From: Actinomycetes bacterium
GTDB taxonomy: Bacteria > Actinomycetota > Thermoleophilia > Solirubrobacterales > JACPNS01
Assembly (NCBI GenBank): GCA_023404495.1
Contig: JAEYBE010000005.1
Span: 1-64,000 of the forward strand
Reading direction: 5' to 3'
Length of the DNA stretch: 64,000 bases
Shown piece after piece: positions 44,657 to 53,480 of this stretch (position 1 is its first letter; the number at the start of each line of letters is the position of its first letter). Position numbers and translations under genes: made by a program. The notes under the pieces were generated by a model. That model searched no databases, was not told where the DNA came from, and was given only the letters and a program-made list of their open reading frames with translations.

Positions 44657-45912
44657 CAGCCGGGCACCCGCCCACCCTCAGCACCAGACTCATAAGCCGG
44701 TCCGCCCGGGTTGGCGATACCGAGCACGCGCATCGACTTGAGGCCGAGTGAGAGGCGCTCGCGGCCGTCGGTCGAGGAGCAATCGAGGCCGGTGAGATCC
44801 TTCACGCGCTCGAGGCGGTAGCGGATCGTGTGCCGGTGGGTGAACAGTCGCTGCGCAGTCCCGGCGACGTTGCCGTCGGCGGCCAGGAACGTGTCGACTG
44901 TCTGAACAAGGTTTGTCTCGTACTGGTCGTCGTAGTTGACCAGTGGTTCGATCGTCTCCGCGTAGAAGCGCCTCAGCTCGTCGGGGTCGTCGCAAAGCGC
45001 CGGCAGCAGCAGCCGGTAGGCGCCGGTCTCCTCAAAGCTCAGCATGTTGCCGGCGCCGTTGGCCTCGGCGACGTTCACCGCGAGGAGCGCTTCTTGGCCG
45101 GCGCGGTAGAGTTCGGCCGCTTCGCTGGTGATGCGGCCGTGTCCGACCGTGAAGTTGAACTCACCGAGCGTCGCCTCAAGCTCCTCGCGGATCGTGCTCG
45201 CAGCCTTCGCGACTGACTCCGGCTCGGCGCTTGGCAGCAGCACGTAGACCTCACCGGCGGCCGATCCGGGACGCTCCACTTGCGCTGTCACGACTCGTGG
45301 ATGCAGCGAGCGCGCAACGCGCTCGACCACCAGCAACAGTCTGGCGCGCCAGTCGTCGCCGACGGCCTTGCGCGGGGTCGCGCGCGCGAGAATGAATGCG
45401 CATCCGCGTTCGATTTCGATTCCGAGCTCTTCAGCGCGCGCGGCGACGGCGTCGGCCTCCTTCACCTGTCCATTGATCAGGTCGCCGATGAAGCCGCTTG
45501 CGACTTGCTGATCCGCAAGCTCAGGCGCGAGGGTCCGCTCGAGTTCCAATGCGATCAACGTCGCGACCATTCGTAGCGCGACCGGGTCGACGGCGTCGCT
45601 CGTGCGCGAGCGGACGCGCAGCGTCCCGACGCGCTTCTCGGCGACGGTCAGATCCTGTGTAGCGGTGCCGCCTTCCCCTGCCAAGAGCCGCCGTTCGTCC
45701 TCCGGCGAAGCCGCTGCGACCGCGAGCACAGCACTGCGGCTGTCGATCACCGCGAGCGACGCTTCAAGTGCCGCCGCCGCCGCGCGGGTGACCGCCGTGA
45801 GACCAGTGCCGGACTCGACGGCAGCCGAAATAGCGTCGAGCTTGTTCAGCGCGCCGGTGCCGGAATCCTGGCCTTGGGACTGCTTTTTTGTGCTTTGGGT
45901 TGCCTTGGGCAC
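44656..45912 (-). CDS. PucR family transcriptional regulator
   Basis: 418 residues. The C-terminal PucR HTH_30 motif is in LVQTVDTFLAADGNVAGTAQ and THRHTIRYRLERVKDLTGLD; the middle (about 165-300) is a GGDEF-related CdaR-like domain (RGCAFILARATPRK, FTVGHGRI). The N-terminal 40 residues are low complexity, then a small GAF-like segment. PucR proteins are often activators of purine or aromatic catabolism; target unknown, but the coupled secreted-protein gene is the nearest candidate. TATGCT sits 6 bases before the GTG. Confidence 0.88.
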   Translation of the reverse strand: MPKATQSTKKQSQGQDSGTGALNKLDAISAAVESGTGLTAVTRAAAAALEASLAVIDSRSAVLAVAAASPEDERRLLAGEGGTATQDLTVAEKRVGTLRVRSRTSDAVDPVALRMVATLIALELERTLAPELADQQVASGFIGDLINGQVKEADAVAARAEELGIEIERGCAFILARATPRKAVGDDWRARLLLVVERVARSLHPRVVTAQVERPGSAAGEVYVLLPSAEPESVAKAASTIREELEATLGEFNFTVGHGRITSEAAELYRAGQEALLAVNVAEANGAGNMLSFEETGAYRLLLPALCDDPDELRRFYAETIEPLVNYDDQYETNLVQTVDTFLAADGNVAGTAQRLFTHRHTIRYRLERVKDLTGLDCSSTDGRERLSLGLKSMRVLGIANPGGPAYESGAEGGRVPG

Positions 45913-45918
45913 CGATCA

Positions 45919-45924
45919 AGCATA
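45919..45924 (-). promoter_or_regulatory. -10 box TATGCT for the PucR gene
   Basis: TATGCT, TGATCG, GTG 45912 on the minus strand. One of the best leaderless arrangements in the window. Confidence 0.6.
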
Positions 45925-45942
45925 AGAATCCCGGCGCTTTGT

Positions 45943-46182
45943 CTAGATGCTCTCGCCGAAGAGGGCGAAAAATCCCAACCCAATCAGCGATCCAACGCCG
46001 AGCATTGCGATCAGCACGTAGATCGAGAGAAACAGCGCGGAGAAGCGTTCCCACATCCGCCCATAGGAGTTCCACGCGGGGTAGGCAATCAGTACGACGA
46101 AGGCGATCAGCACCACGCCGCCGCCGATCGCGCCGGCGATCATCGCCCATTGACTGAGCTGCGAATTGGTCGCGGCAAGCAT
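45943..46182 (-). CDS. Small two-helix membrane protein
   Basis: 79 residues, two helices (about 12-34 and 48-72) with a short loop RMWERFSA. No known family. It abuts the DedA/PAP2 fusion gene (adjacent stop and start), so it is probably the last member of the metG operon. It may be a subunit or modulator of the phosphatase. Confidence 0.68.
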   Translation of the reverse strand: MLAATNSQLSQWAMIAGAIGGGVVLIAFVVLIAYPAWNSYGRMWERFSALFLSIYVLIAMLGVGSLIGLGFFALFGESI

Positions 46183-47817
46183 TCAGGCAACCTTATCGGC
46201 GGGCTCTGCCGAATCGGCCTTGCGCAGCTGGTGGATGTGCAGCGTGAGAAACGCGATCGCCGCAAGCAGTGCCGTGATCGTCGCGGTCAGTGCGACGCCG
46301 CCGATCACGTCGGACAAGTAGTGCGCGCGCAAATACACACGTGTCAGAGCAATCACGGCGGTCAGGCCGACGGCGCCGATCACCAGCGCCGCACGCGCGA
46401 TGATGTCACGCACTCGCTCGAGCGTCACGGCGATCGAGATGTAAGTGACCGCATAGGCGGCGTGACCCGATGGATAGGACCAGCCCTCGGTTGGAACAAG
46501 CGATCCACTGGGGCGCGGGACCATCAACCAGTCCTTCATCGGCGTCACCAGCATGACCGCGATCAGCATCGCGAAGATCAACACCAGCGCTTCGGGAAGA
46601 TGCCTGCGCTTCAGGCAGTATCCAGCGGCGATCACCGTGAAGAACGCGGCGACCGGAAAGGCGCCTAGCTGCGTGATCGCCTCGGCGAGCGTGTCGAGCC
46701 AGTCCGAGCGAATCGAGTCGGCGACGCGGAACGCCGCGTCATTGATACGCGTCGTGAAGGTCGTCGGCCAGTCAGAAGCGGCGACGGTGAAGAAGTAGAG
46801 CGTGTATCCGGATGTGGCGAGCACGGCCATCACGGTCGTGAATTCCAGCCCGAGCTCGCCCGGCGTCAGGCGCGCCCAGGCAAAGCGGAGCTGTGGGCCG
46901 AAGAAGCGATAGACCGGCATCACGACGGCCATCCAGACGCGCCGTAGCGGTCTGATCAATCGTGCCTTCCAAGGATCGCTGGCCTCCTGCGCGTCAAGCC
47001 AGGCGACGAGCTTCACGCGCTCTTCGGGCTTGCTGAACCTGCGAACGAGGTAGACGATCACGACGATCGTCCCGACCGTCCAACCGAAGATCAGCACCCC
47101 TCGCTCGGCCCACTGAATCACCGCCTCGATGTTGTTCGAGAAGATGTAGCCGAGCATGCAGAAGAAGGCCGCCCACAGCCCGGATCCGATGATGTCGTAC
47201 GGCATGAAGCGCCGGTAGGGCATCTTCGAAGAGCCCGCAATGAAGGGCGCGAGCGCACGCACCAAGCCGATGAAACGACCGATCAGGATCGTCTTGCCGC
47301 CGTGCTCGTGCATGTAGCGCTCGACCTGCTCGAGCCGCGCTTCTGTGATTTTCAGGCGCGCGCCGTGCTTGACCATGAACTCGCGGCCGAGCCGACGGCC
47401 GAGCCAGAAACTCACCGAATCGCCCATGAACGCGGCAAACCAAACGAGACCGATCAGGAGACGAATGTCGATCTCGCCCTGGCCGGCGACCACACCGCCG
47501 ACAACGACCGCGGCTTCACCGGGGGCAACGAGTCCGACGAATGCGCCGGTTTCGAGAAAAGCCAGGACGGTGACGAGCAGGTAGGTCCACTTGCCGAGCG
47601 CGGTGGCGATGTCCTCAAGTACCTGTTCGGGCTGCGGGAGCCACGCGAATGCGCCGCCGGCGTAGAGCGCGAGCCCGACGATTCCAATGACCGAAACGAC
47701 CTTCTGCTCGGTACCGAGTTTGCCGGCGCGCAGCTGCAACGCCGCGATCAGCAACCAGATTGCCGCGGCCAGGGCCGCCGTGACCTGGATGCCGTTCATC
47801 GCCAGTGGGATGCTCAA
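46183..47817 (-). CDS. DedA-PAP2 fusion membrane protein (SNARE-associated/DedA + lipid phosphatase)
   Basis: 544 residues. The DedA/VTT domain (about 75-260) has LETGAFVGLVAPGEAAVVVGG, FAAFMGDSVSFWLGRRLG and FIGLVRALAPFIAG. The PAP2 domain (about 330-530) has all three signature pieces: KDWLMVPRP, YPSGHAAY and RVYLRAHYLSDVIGG. DedA proteins flip undecaprenyl phosphate and PAP2 enzymes dephosphorylate its pyrophosphate, so the fusion may recycle the lipid carrier. TTG start overlaps the ispE stop (TTGA); ATG 47799 is an alternative. Confidence 0.87.
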   Translation of the reverse strand: MSIPLAMNGIQVTAALAAAIWLLIAALQLRAGKLGTEQKVVSVIGIVGLALYAGGAFAWLPQPEQVLEDIATALGKWTYLLVTVLAFLETGAFVGLVAPGEAAVVVGGVVAGQGEIDIRLLIGLVWFAAFMGDSVSFWLGRRLGREFMVKHGARLKITEARLEQVERYMHEHGGKTILIGRFIGLVRALAPFIAGSSKMPYRRFMPYDIIGSGLWAAFFCMLGYIFSNNIEAVIQWAERGVLIFGWTVGTIVVIVYLVRRFSKPEERVKLVAWLDAQEASDPWKARLIRPLRRVWMAVVMPVYRFFGPQLRFAWARLTPGELGLEFTTVMAVLATSGYTLYFFTVAASDWPTTFTTRINDAAFRVADSIRSDWLDTLAEAITQLGAFPVAAFFTVIAAGYCLKRRHLPEALVLIFAMLIAVMLVTPMKDWLMVPRPSGSLVPTEGWSYPSGHAAYAVTYISIAVTLERVRDIIARAALVIGAVGLTAVIALTRVYLRAHYLSDVIGGVALTATITALLAAIAFLTLHIHQLRKADSAEPADKVA

Positions 47818-48725
47818 CTCTCTGCCTCCTGAGCCGCTCGCGGCTCGGCAAAGTCCGCACCGACTGGCACAGCTGCGTGCGCGAGGTGCCCTGCCGAAAT
47901 CAGCTCGAGCGCGGCGTGTTCGGCGGCGCGGTGGCCGTCAAAGACGCCGAAGCTCGTCGGACCGGAGCCGGTGAATGCGGCCGACAGCGCTCCGTGGCTC
48001 TTCAGCAGCGCCGGCAGACCGGAGAGTTCCGGGCGCAGCGCGACGATCGCGGGTTCCAGCGCATTCTCGACCAGGGCGCAGAACTCGTCGAGATCGATCC
48101 CGGAAGAGATGCGCTCGAGCAGCGCTTCTTCGCGTTGGACGATCGCCGGCTCGGGCAATCCGGCGCGATCTGACTGGCGAAACACTTCGGCGGTCGAGAG
48201 GCCTTGTTGTTGCTCGACGATCACGTAGGCCCGCTCGGCAGCGCCCGCCAGGCAGCGCGGCTCAATCGTCGCCACGCGCTCGCCAGCGCCATGCACCAGC
48301 GCGGCGCCGGGGATCAATTGGCTTGGCACGTCGGCCCCGAGCGCGAAGGCGAGCTGCTCGTAGTCGGAGGTCGGACGACCGGAAATTGCTGCGGCGAGGC
48401 GCAATGCGGCGGCCGCGTCGGCGCTTCCGCCACCCATGCCCGCGGCGATCGGGACGTGCTTGTCGATTGTCACTTCGAGTGGCGGTCCGTCGAGCAAGCC
48501 AGCCTCGCGCGCGCCGCGCAGTGCCTGCTCGGCAAGATTTTCGCCTTCGATGGCGTCGCAGATCACCCGGTCGTTGAGTCCTTCGGCGGCGCGGGCGGTG
48601 AGCGTGTCGGTCAGCGAAACCGATTCGAAGAGCGATGCGATCTCGTGCAGTCCGTCATCGCGCGTCGGTCCGAGATAGAGGCAGATATTCAGCTTGCCCG
48701 GCGCCTGGACGATCCACGTGCTCAT
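47814..48725 (-). CDS. ispE: 4-diphosphocytidyl-2-C-methyl-D-erythritol kinase
   Basis: GHMP kinase of the MEP isoprenoid pathway, 303 residues. Seen: VQAPGKLNICLYLGPTR (catalytic Lys region; usually PAKINL), DGLHEI, the ATP loop PIAAGMGGGSADAAAAL, and FTGSGPTSFGVF. It makes isopentenyl precursors in the cytoplasm. It overlaps rsmA by 4 bases (ATGA); the rsmA-ispE pairing is common in actinobacteria. Confidence 0.95.
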   Translation of the reverse strand: MSTWIVQAPGKLNICLYLGPTRDDGLHEIASLFESVSLTDTLTARAAEGLNDRVICDAIEGENLAEQALRGAREAGLLDGPPLEVTIDKHVPIAAGMGGGSADAAAALRLAAAISGRPTSDYEQLAFALGADVPSQLIPGAALVHGAGERVATIEPRCLAGAAERAYVIVEQQQGLSTAEVFRQSDRAGLPEPAIVQREEALLERISSGIDLDEFCALVENALEPAIVALRPELSGLPALLKSHGALSAAFTGSGPTSFGVFDGHRAAEHAALELISAGHLAHAAVPVGADFAEPRAAQEAES

Positions 48726-49558
48726 GCGTCCTCCCCAAGTAGCTCGTAAAGCCGCAGAAACTGCACCGCCGTGAGGCGTTCGGCGCGCGTATCTGGCGGG
48801 AGGTCGAGTTGGTCGAGCGCTCCAGCCGCACGCTGCTTGATCGAGGAGTCGTCGCGCCGGGCAAGCGCCAGCGACCCCGGCAGCGGCTTGCGACGGTGCG
48901 CAAATGCTCCGTGTACGAGCTCCGCGAAATCCGCTGGGGGGTTTGCACGAGTTCGCGTCAGCGTCACGAGCGAAGAGTCCACGTTTGGCACCGGATGGAA
49001 GATATTTCGCGAAAGCCGCCGCGTTCCCGCCTCGCCGGCTACAGCCTGCACGAGCACAGATGTCGCGCCGTAGAGCTTCCCACCAGGCTTGGCCGCGAGC
49101 CGCTCGCCTACCTCACGCTGGGCCATCACGCAGCAGAGTTCAAGATCTTCAAGTTCGTAGAAGGCCTTGATCACGCAGGTCGCGGCGACGTTGTAGGGAA
49201 GGTTTGCGATCAGTTTGTTCGGACGCGGATCGAGCGCCGAGAAATCGAGGCCAACTGCGTCGGCGAATCTCAGCTCGACGTTCGCGTACGGCGCGAGCGC
49301 ATCCTCAAGCGGGGCCCGCAGCGACTCGTCGATCTCGATCACATGCGTGAACTCCGCGCGCGCCGCCAAGTATTCGGAGAGCACTCCGAGTCCGCCGCCG
49401 ACTTCGAGCACGCAATCGTCCGGGGCGAGCCCGGCGCTATCGGCGATCACACCGAGAATGTTGTTGTCAACGAGGAAGTTCTGACCGAGTTTGCGTCTGG
49501 GCCGGATGTCGAAACGGCGCATGCGCTCGATCGACGGTTGCTGGGCGCGATCGGACAC
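48722..49558 (-). CDS. rsmA: 16S rRNA (adenine1518/1519-dimethyl) transferase
   Basis: KsgA/RsmA dimethylates two adenines near the 3' end of 16S rRNA. About 278 residues. Seen: KLGQNFLVDNNIL, SAM-binding VLEVGGGLGVLSEYLA, acidic VIEIDESL, catalytic NLPYN (IANLPYNVAAT), and NIFHPVPNVDSSL. GTG 49558, 7 bases after the tatD stop, is chosen; ATG 49522 is an alternative that starts at MRRFDIRPRRK. It lies between tatD and ispE. Confidence 0.95.
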   Translation of the reverse strand: MSDRAQQPSIERMRRFDIRPRRKLGQNFLVDNNILGVIADSAGLAPDDCVLEVGGGLGVLSEYLAARAEFTHVIEIDESLRAPLEDALAPYANVELRFADAVGLDFSALDPRPNKLIANLPYNVAATCVIKAFYELEDLELCCVMAQREVGERLAAKPGGKLYGATSVLVQAVAGEAGTRRLSRNIFHPVPNVDSSLVTLTRTRANPPADFAELVHGAFAHRRKPLPGSLALARRDDSSIKQRAAGALDQLDLPPDTRAERLTAVQFLRLYELLGEDA

Positions 49559-49565
49559 CGGTGGC

Positions 49566-50318
49566 CTACCAGGCCAGCGCGCGCTCCGCATTGGCGGTCA
49601 CGAGCGCGTCGAGTTCGTCGTAGCTAACTCCTCGCCCTTCCGCCACCACCGCTGCGGTGAGCGTGACCCAAGCCGGCTCGCAGCGCTTGCCGCGATTGGG
49701 CATCGGCGCAAGGAATGGCGAGTCGGTCTCAAGCAGCAGCAGCTCGTCCGGTACCCGCGCAGCCGCCTCCCGCAGATCAGGCGCGTTCTTGAAAGTGACG
49801 TTGCCGGCGAACGAGCAGTAGAAGCCCGCGTCGACTGCGCGGTCCAGTTGCGAAACGTCGGAAAAGCAGTGGAGGATCACCGCCGGCAGCGCGCCGGCAT
49901 GTTCGATCAGCGTGTCGATGCACTCGGCCTCGGCGGCGCGAGCGTGGATTGAGACCGGCAGCTTGTGGGACGCGGCGATCTCAATTTGCGTGAGGAAGGC
50001 TTCGCGCTGGGCATCGGCCGGAGCGCTGTCGCGGAAGAAGTCGAGTCCGGTCTCGCCGATCGCCCGCACGCGCGGGTGGCTCGCCGCCTCGTCGATCGCC
50101 TGCGCATGCGCGGCGCCGAAGTCGCTTGTCTCGTTCGGATGGCAGCCGACGGCTGCGAAGACCTCCTGGTGCGCCTCGGCGATCTGCAGCGAGACATCGA
50201 ACGTGTCGCGCGTGAGACCGATCGTGAGGATCCGATTCACCCCGGCCTCGCGCGCACGCGCGACGATCTCCGCCGGTTCGCCATCGCACATCTCGATGTG
50301 AGCGTGGGTGTCGACCAT
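49566..50318 (-). CDS. tatD: TatD family hydrolase (metal-dependent DNase)
   Basis: TIM-barrel metal hydrolase, 250 residues. Seen: metal-binding HxH in MVDTHAHIEM, AVGCHPNET, Glu ligand in AIGETGLDFFRD, HARAAE, LHCFSD and DSPFLAPMPNRGKRCEP. TatD enzymes act as 3'-5' DNases or deacylases. The ATG overlaps the metG stop by one base (TGATG), the usual metG-tatD coupling. Confidence 0.94.
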   Translation of the reverse strand: MVDTHAHIEMCDGEPAEIVARAREAGVNRILTIGLTRDTFDVSLQIAEAHQEVFAAVGCHPNETSDFGAAHAQAIDEAASHPRVRAIGETGLDFFRDSAPADAQREAFLTQIEIAASHKLPVSIHARAAEAECIDTLIEHAGALPAVILHCFSDVSQLDRAVDAGFYCSFAGNVTFKNAPDLREAAARVPDELLLLETDSPFLAPMPNRGKRCEPAWVTLTAAVVAEGRGVSYDELDALVTANAERALAW

Positions 50319-51826
50319 CAGCCGGCCGCCGGCTCGAGCTTGGGAAACAGCGGGGCGAGTTGGTCAACCTTGAAGCCTCCGTCGCCGGCGCCAAAGCTTG
50401 CCGCGGCGATATCTCCCGCTTGATCCTCGTGGCCGATCGCCGCGAGCAGTTGGGCCGTGGACTTCGGGATCCAGGGATGCAGGAGGATCGATACGACGCG
50501 CAGGCCTTCTGCCAGCGCGTAGAGCGTCGCGTCGAGCTGCGCGGCGTTCGACTCTTCCTTCGCAAGCTTCCACGGCGCTGTCTCCTCGACAAAGCGGTTC
50601 AACCGGCGCACCAGGCCCCAGACGTCATCAAGCGCGGCGGAAAGTTCAAGGTCGTCGATCTGGTGCATCAGGCGATCGGCCGCACCGCCGAAATCGTCTT
50701 CGAGCCCGGTGCGCTCCGGCCGCGCGGGGACGACGCCGTCGCGGTACTTGGTGATCATCGCCAGCGAGCGGCTGGCGAGGTTGCCGTACTCGTTGGCAAG
50801 CTCGGTGTTGTAACGAGTCTCAAAGCCCTCGGTGCTGATCGATCCGTCATTGCCGAAGCTCACCTCGCGGAAGCAGTAGAAGCGCAGCGCATCCGAACCA
50901 AAGAGATCGACGACCTTGTTCGGGTCGAGCACGTTGCCAAGCGACTTGCTCATCTTCTCGCCGTCCATCAGCAGGTACCCGTGGATGAACATGCGCTTGG
51001 GCAGCTCGGCGCCGAGCGCCATCAGCATCGCCGGCCAGTAGACGGCGTGGAACTTGACGATGTCCTTGGCCATCACGTGAACGTCGGCGGGCCAGATCGC
51101 TGCGTCTGGGCGGGCGATCTTCGGAGCGGTCCAGTAGTTGAGCAGTGCGTCAAACCAGACGTACATCACGTGCGACGGATCCCACGGCAACTCGACGCCC
51201 CAGCTGATCTTTGAGCGTGAGAGCGCGACATCCCGCAGGCCGCCCTTGATGAATGAGAGCGCCTCGTTGTAGCGGTGACGTGGGAGCACCCAGTCCGGCT
51301 GGTCGGCGAAGAGCTTTTCGAGCGGCTCCTGGAACGCCGAGAGCTTGAAGAACCAGCTCTCCTCGGACTCGTTCTCCAGCGGGATGCGGTGGATCGGGCA
51401 GGTGTTGCCCTCGGCGATCTCGTGCTCGGACTTGAAGTCGGCGCACTTGGGGCAGTACCAACCCTCGTAGGTCCCCTTATAGACGTAACCGTTGTCGTGG
51501 ATCTGCTGCCAGACGCGCTGGACCTCGGCTTTGTGCTGGGGGTTGGTCGTGCGGATGAAGAAATCGTTAGTGACGTCGATCTTCTCGGTCAGCGCCTCGA
51601 ATCGCGGCGCGTTGCGATCGACCAGCTCCTGCGGCGTTGTGCCTTGGGCCTCGGCGGCGAGCACCACCGGCTCGCCGTGCTCGTCGGTCCCGGTCACGAA
51701 GAAGACGTCTTCGCCGCGCTGGCGCATGTGGCGCGCGAGCACATCGGCGCCGATCGTCGAGTACGCGTGGCCCAGATGCGGCTCGGCATTGACGTAGTAG
51801 ATCGGCGTTGTCACGTAGAACGACAC
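50318..51826 (-). CDS. metG: Methionyl-tRNA synthetase
   Basis: Class I synthetase, 502 residues, no C-terminal tRNA-binding domain. Seen: TTPIYYVNAEPHLGHAYST with HLGH as the HIGH signature, TGTDEHGEP, a zinc knuckle YCPKCADF and TCPIH, the methionine pocket region YVWFDALLNYWT, and GEKMSKSLGN (KMSKS). GTG start with TAGGAT 6 bases upstream. First gene of the tatD-rsmA-ispE operon. Confidence 0.96.
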   Translation of the reverse strand: MSFYVTTPIYYVNAEPHLGHAYSTIGADVLARHMRQRGEDVFFVTGTDEHGEPVVLAAEAQGTTPQELVDRNAPRFEALTEKIDVTNDFFIRTTNPQHKAEVQRVWQQIHDNGYVYKGTYEGWYCPKCADFKSEHEIAEGNTCPIHRIPLENESEESWFFKLSAFQEPLEKLFADQPDWVLPRHRYNEALSFIKGGLRDVALSRSKISWGVELPWDPSHVMYVWFDALLNYWTAPKIARPDAAIWPADVHVMAKDIVKFHAVYWPAMLMALGAELPKRMFIHGYLLMDGEKMSKSLGNVLDPNKVVDLFGSDALRFYCFREVSFGNDGSISTEGFETRYNTELANEYGNLASRSLAMITKYRDGVVPARPERTGLEDDFGGAADRLMHQIDDLELSAALDDVWGLVRRLNRFVEETAPWKLAKEESNAAQLDATLYALAEGLRVVSILLHPWIPKSTAQLLAAIGHEDQAGDIAAASFGAGDGGFKVDQLAPLFPKLEPAAG

Positions 51827-51832
51827 GCGCCG

Positions 51833-51838
51833 ATCCTA
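51833..51838 (-). promoter_or_regulatory. -10 box TAGGAT for the metG operon
   Basis: TAGGAT, CGGCGC, GTG 51826 on the minus strand. Confidence 0.55.
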
Positions 51839-51878
51839 CATTCGGGGTCTAGATAGCCCGCAGTGCCGCCAAAGGCAA

Positions 51879-52133
51879 TCAGGCGAGTGCCATGGAGACT
51901 TGCGCCTTGAAGTCGACAGAATCGTCTTGCTCGGAAGCAGAGAGTGACGAAAGCGTCCCGGCTTTCTCCACGTCGAATAGATAGAGCGAGATCGCCTCTT
52001 CCAGCGATTCGCGAAGCTCCTCGAGATCAATTCCGGTGGCGAAGCAGCCTGGGAGTTCAACAACTTCGGCCCAGTAATGATCCGGCTCCGGATGAATCGC
52101 GACGGTGAACTCGGAGACTTGCTGTGCGTTCAC
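51879..52133 (-). CDS. HicB-like antitoxin, short form
   Basis: 84 residues. The partial RNase-H-like fold is clear: FTVAIHPEPDHYWAEVVELP, GCFATGIDLEELRESLEEAI. The tail (AGTLSSLSASEQDDSV) lacks the HTH or RHH DNA-binding part found in many HicB proteins, so repression would need another factor. GTG start overlaps the hicA stop (GTGA). Confidence 0.85.
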   Translation of the reverse strand: MNAQQVSEFTVAIHPEPDHYWAEVVELPGCFATGIDLEELRESLEEAISLYLFDVEKAGTLSSLSASEQDDSVDFKAQVSMALA

Positions 52134-52339
52134 GTCAAATCACTCCTCGATAGTCCAGATTGCTTCAATATCGACGCGGTCAGTCCCTTACTGTAATCGC
52201 GGCCCTTCGTTTGGGGAAGCGTTATCGGACGCATGCCCTCACGAACCATCTTGACCTGATGTTTGCCACCGGTCGTTCGCGTCCAGCCGTGTCGGGACAG
52301 GAGCACGATCGCCGTTTTCTGATTGAGCAGGCGTGGCAA
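52130..52339 (-). CDS. HicA-like mRNA interferase toxin
   Basis: 69 residues, dsRBD-like. Seen: LLSRHGWTRTTGGKHQVKM with the His that is catalytic in HicA, then ITLPQTKGRDYSKGLTASIL and KQSGL. TTG start is the only one after an in-frame stop and lies 6 bases after the stop of the M23 peptidase gene. It probably cleaves mRNA when freed from HicB. Confidence 0.84.
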   Translation of the reverse strand: MPRLLNQKTAIVLLSRHGWTRTTGGKHQVKMVREGMRPITLPQTKGRDYSKGLTASILKQSGLSRSDLT

Positions 52340-52345
52340 CCCGTA

Positions 52346-53377
52346 TCAACCGGTCCGCCGCAGCGGGATCACATCCGCCTGCTCGACGGCTGACCGCCCG
52401 TCATTCTCCGCGGGTGGCGTGCGGCGAGGTTGTCGCCGGACGATGAGCGCTGCCAGACAAAGCACGGCGATTGCGACCAGCAGCAGGCGGCGTGGCAGCT
52501 GTTCGCGCGGCTCTCTCTCCGCGTTGAGTGGAGTGCCTTTCGGAGCCCCGGCTTGGCTGGTCCGAACTGATTCTGAGTCGGCCGCGACTTCAGCGGGATG
52601 TGAAATGGGGGGAGGGGCGACGCGGCTGATGCCGTCTGCCGCGTCGCCCTCGTGCGCGTTTTCGCCGGCGGAGTGGGCTGCCGCGGTGCGGCGCCCTTGA
52701 ACCCCATGCCTCGGTGCCGGCGCGCTGTCTCCTGTTGTGTGCGCACGAACATCTGCGGAGCGCGCGGCTGGGCGCTCCAAAGCTTCGATCTTGGGCGCGG
52801 CGGATCGTGCCGTGGTCGCCACGCGCTGAGCGCCGAGCAGAGTCATCGGATCGACGTATGCGCGCGAGTCCGCGCGACGCACGGAGAGGTGCACGTGCGG
52901 CTGATCGACCGATCGCCGGCCGGTGCTGCCGACGCTGCCGAGCCGTGTCCCGGCGCGCACGCGCTGACCGATTCGCACGTCGCGCTCCGCCAGATGCAAG
53001 CTGCTGACAAGCCAAGCGCCGTCCTCGCTACGAAGGGTCACGGCATTGCCGCCGTCCGGGAGCCTGCCCGAGTAGCTCACGCGGCCGGGGGTGACCGCCA
53101 GCACCGGCGTCCCGGCCGGCGCGGCGATATCGACCCCGCGGTGTTGACCGGCGGCGTAACGATCGCTGCCGTTCTTGTACGGCGTGATCACTTCGCCCAG
53201 CAGCGGCCAGGGCCATGCGCCGCTTCCACCCGCTGCGGTCGCCGCCGGCGAAGACGCTGGCGGCGCGAGCAGAACGAGCGCGATGGCGATGACGGTGACC
53301 AAGCTGCCGGCCGCGCCAAAGCCGCCGTTCGCCGCCAGGCGGACAGAGCTTTTCGGTTGGGCGATCACGGTCAACAT
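52346..53377 (-). CDS. M23 family metallopeptidase, membrane anchored at both ends
   Basis: About 343 residues. An N-terminal helix or signal (about 25-45), then an LytM/peptidase_M23 domain: HRGVDIAAPAGTPVLAV (zinc His and Asp) and PHVHLSVRR (HxH), with SSLHLAERD between. A long linker follows (about 175-285), then a C-terminal helix (LPRRLLLVAIAVLCLAALIV) and basic tail. It probably cleaves peptidoglycan peptides or activates amidases. ATG 53377 or GTG 53386 are possible starts. Two 15-bp direct repeats lie upstream, and a HicAB pair follows. Confidence 0.87.
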   Translation of the reverse strand: MLTVIAQPKSSVRLAANGGFGAAGSLVTVIAIALVLLAPPASSPAATAAGGSGAWPWPLLGEVITPYKNGSDRYAAGQHRGVDIAAPAGTPVLAVTPGRVSYSGRLPDGGNAVTLRSEDGAWLVSSLHLAERDVRIGQRVRAGTRLGSVGSTGRRSVDQPHVHLSVRRADSRAYVDPMTLLGAQRVATTARSAAPKIEALERPAARSADVRAHTTGDSAPAPRHGVQGRRTAAAHSAGENAHEGDAADGISRVAPPPISHPAEVAADSESVRTSQAGAPKGTPLNAEREPREQLPRRLLLVAIAVLCLAALIVRRQPRRTPPAENDGRSAVEQADVIPLRRTG

Positions 53378-53428
53378 GGCGGCCACCGTAAACGGGTTTG
53401 AGCTGCCTGTGGGGTGCGAAGACGCAGG

Positions 53429-53465
53429 TTTTACAGCGCCGTCGCGAAGTTTTTACAGAGCCGTC
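53429..53465. repeat. Two 15-bp direct repeats 22 bp apart upstream of the M23 peptidase gene
   Basis: TTTTACAGCGCCGTC (53429-53443) and TTTTACAGAGCCGTC (53451-53465) differ at one base and lie two helical turns apart, 43-79 bases before the start. The spacing suggests a dimeric activator or repressor binding to one face of DNA. Confidence 0.6.
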
Positions 53466-53480
53466 ACAGACGGCGCAGAT

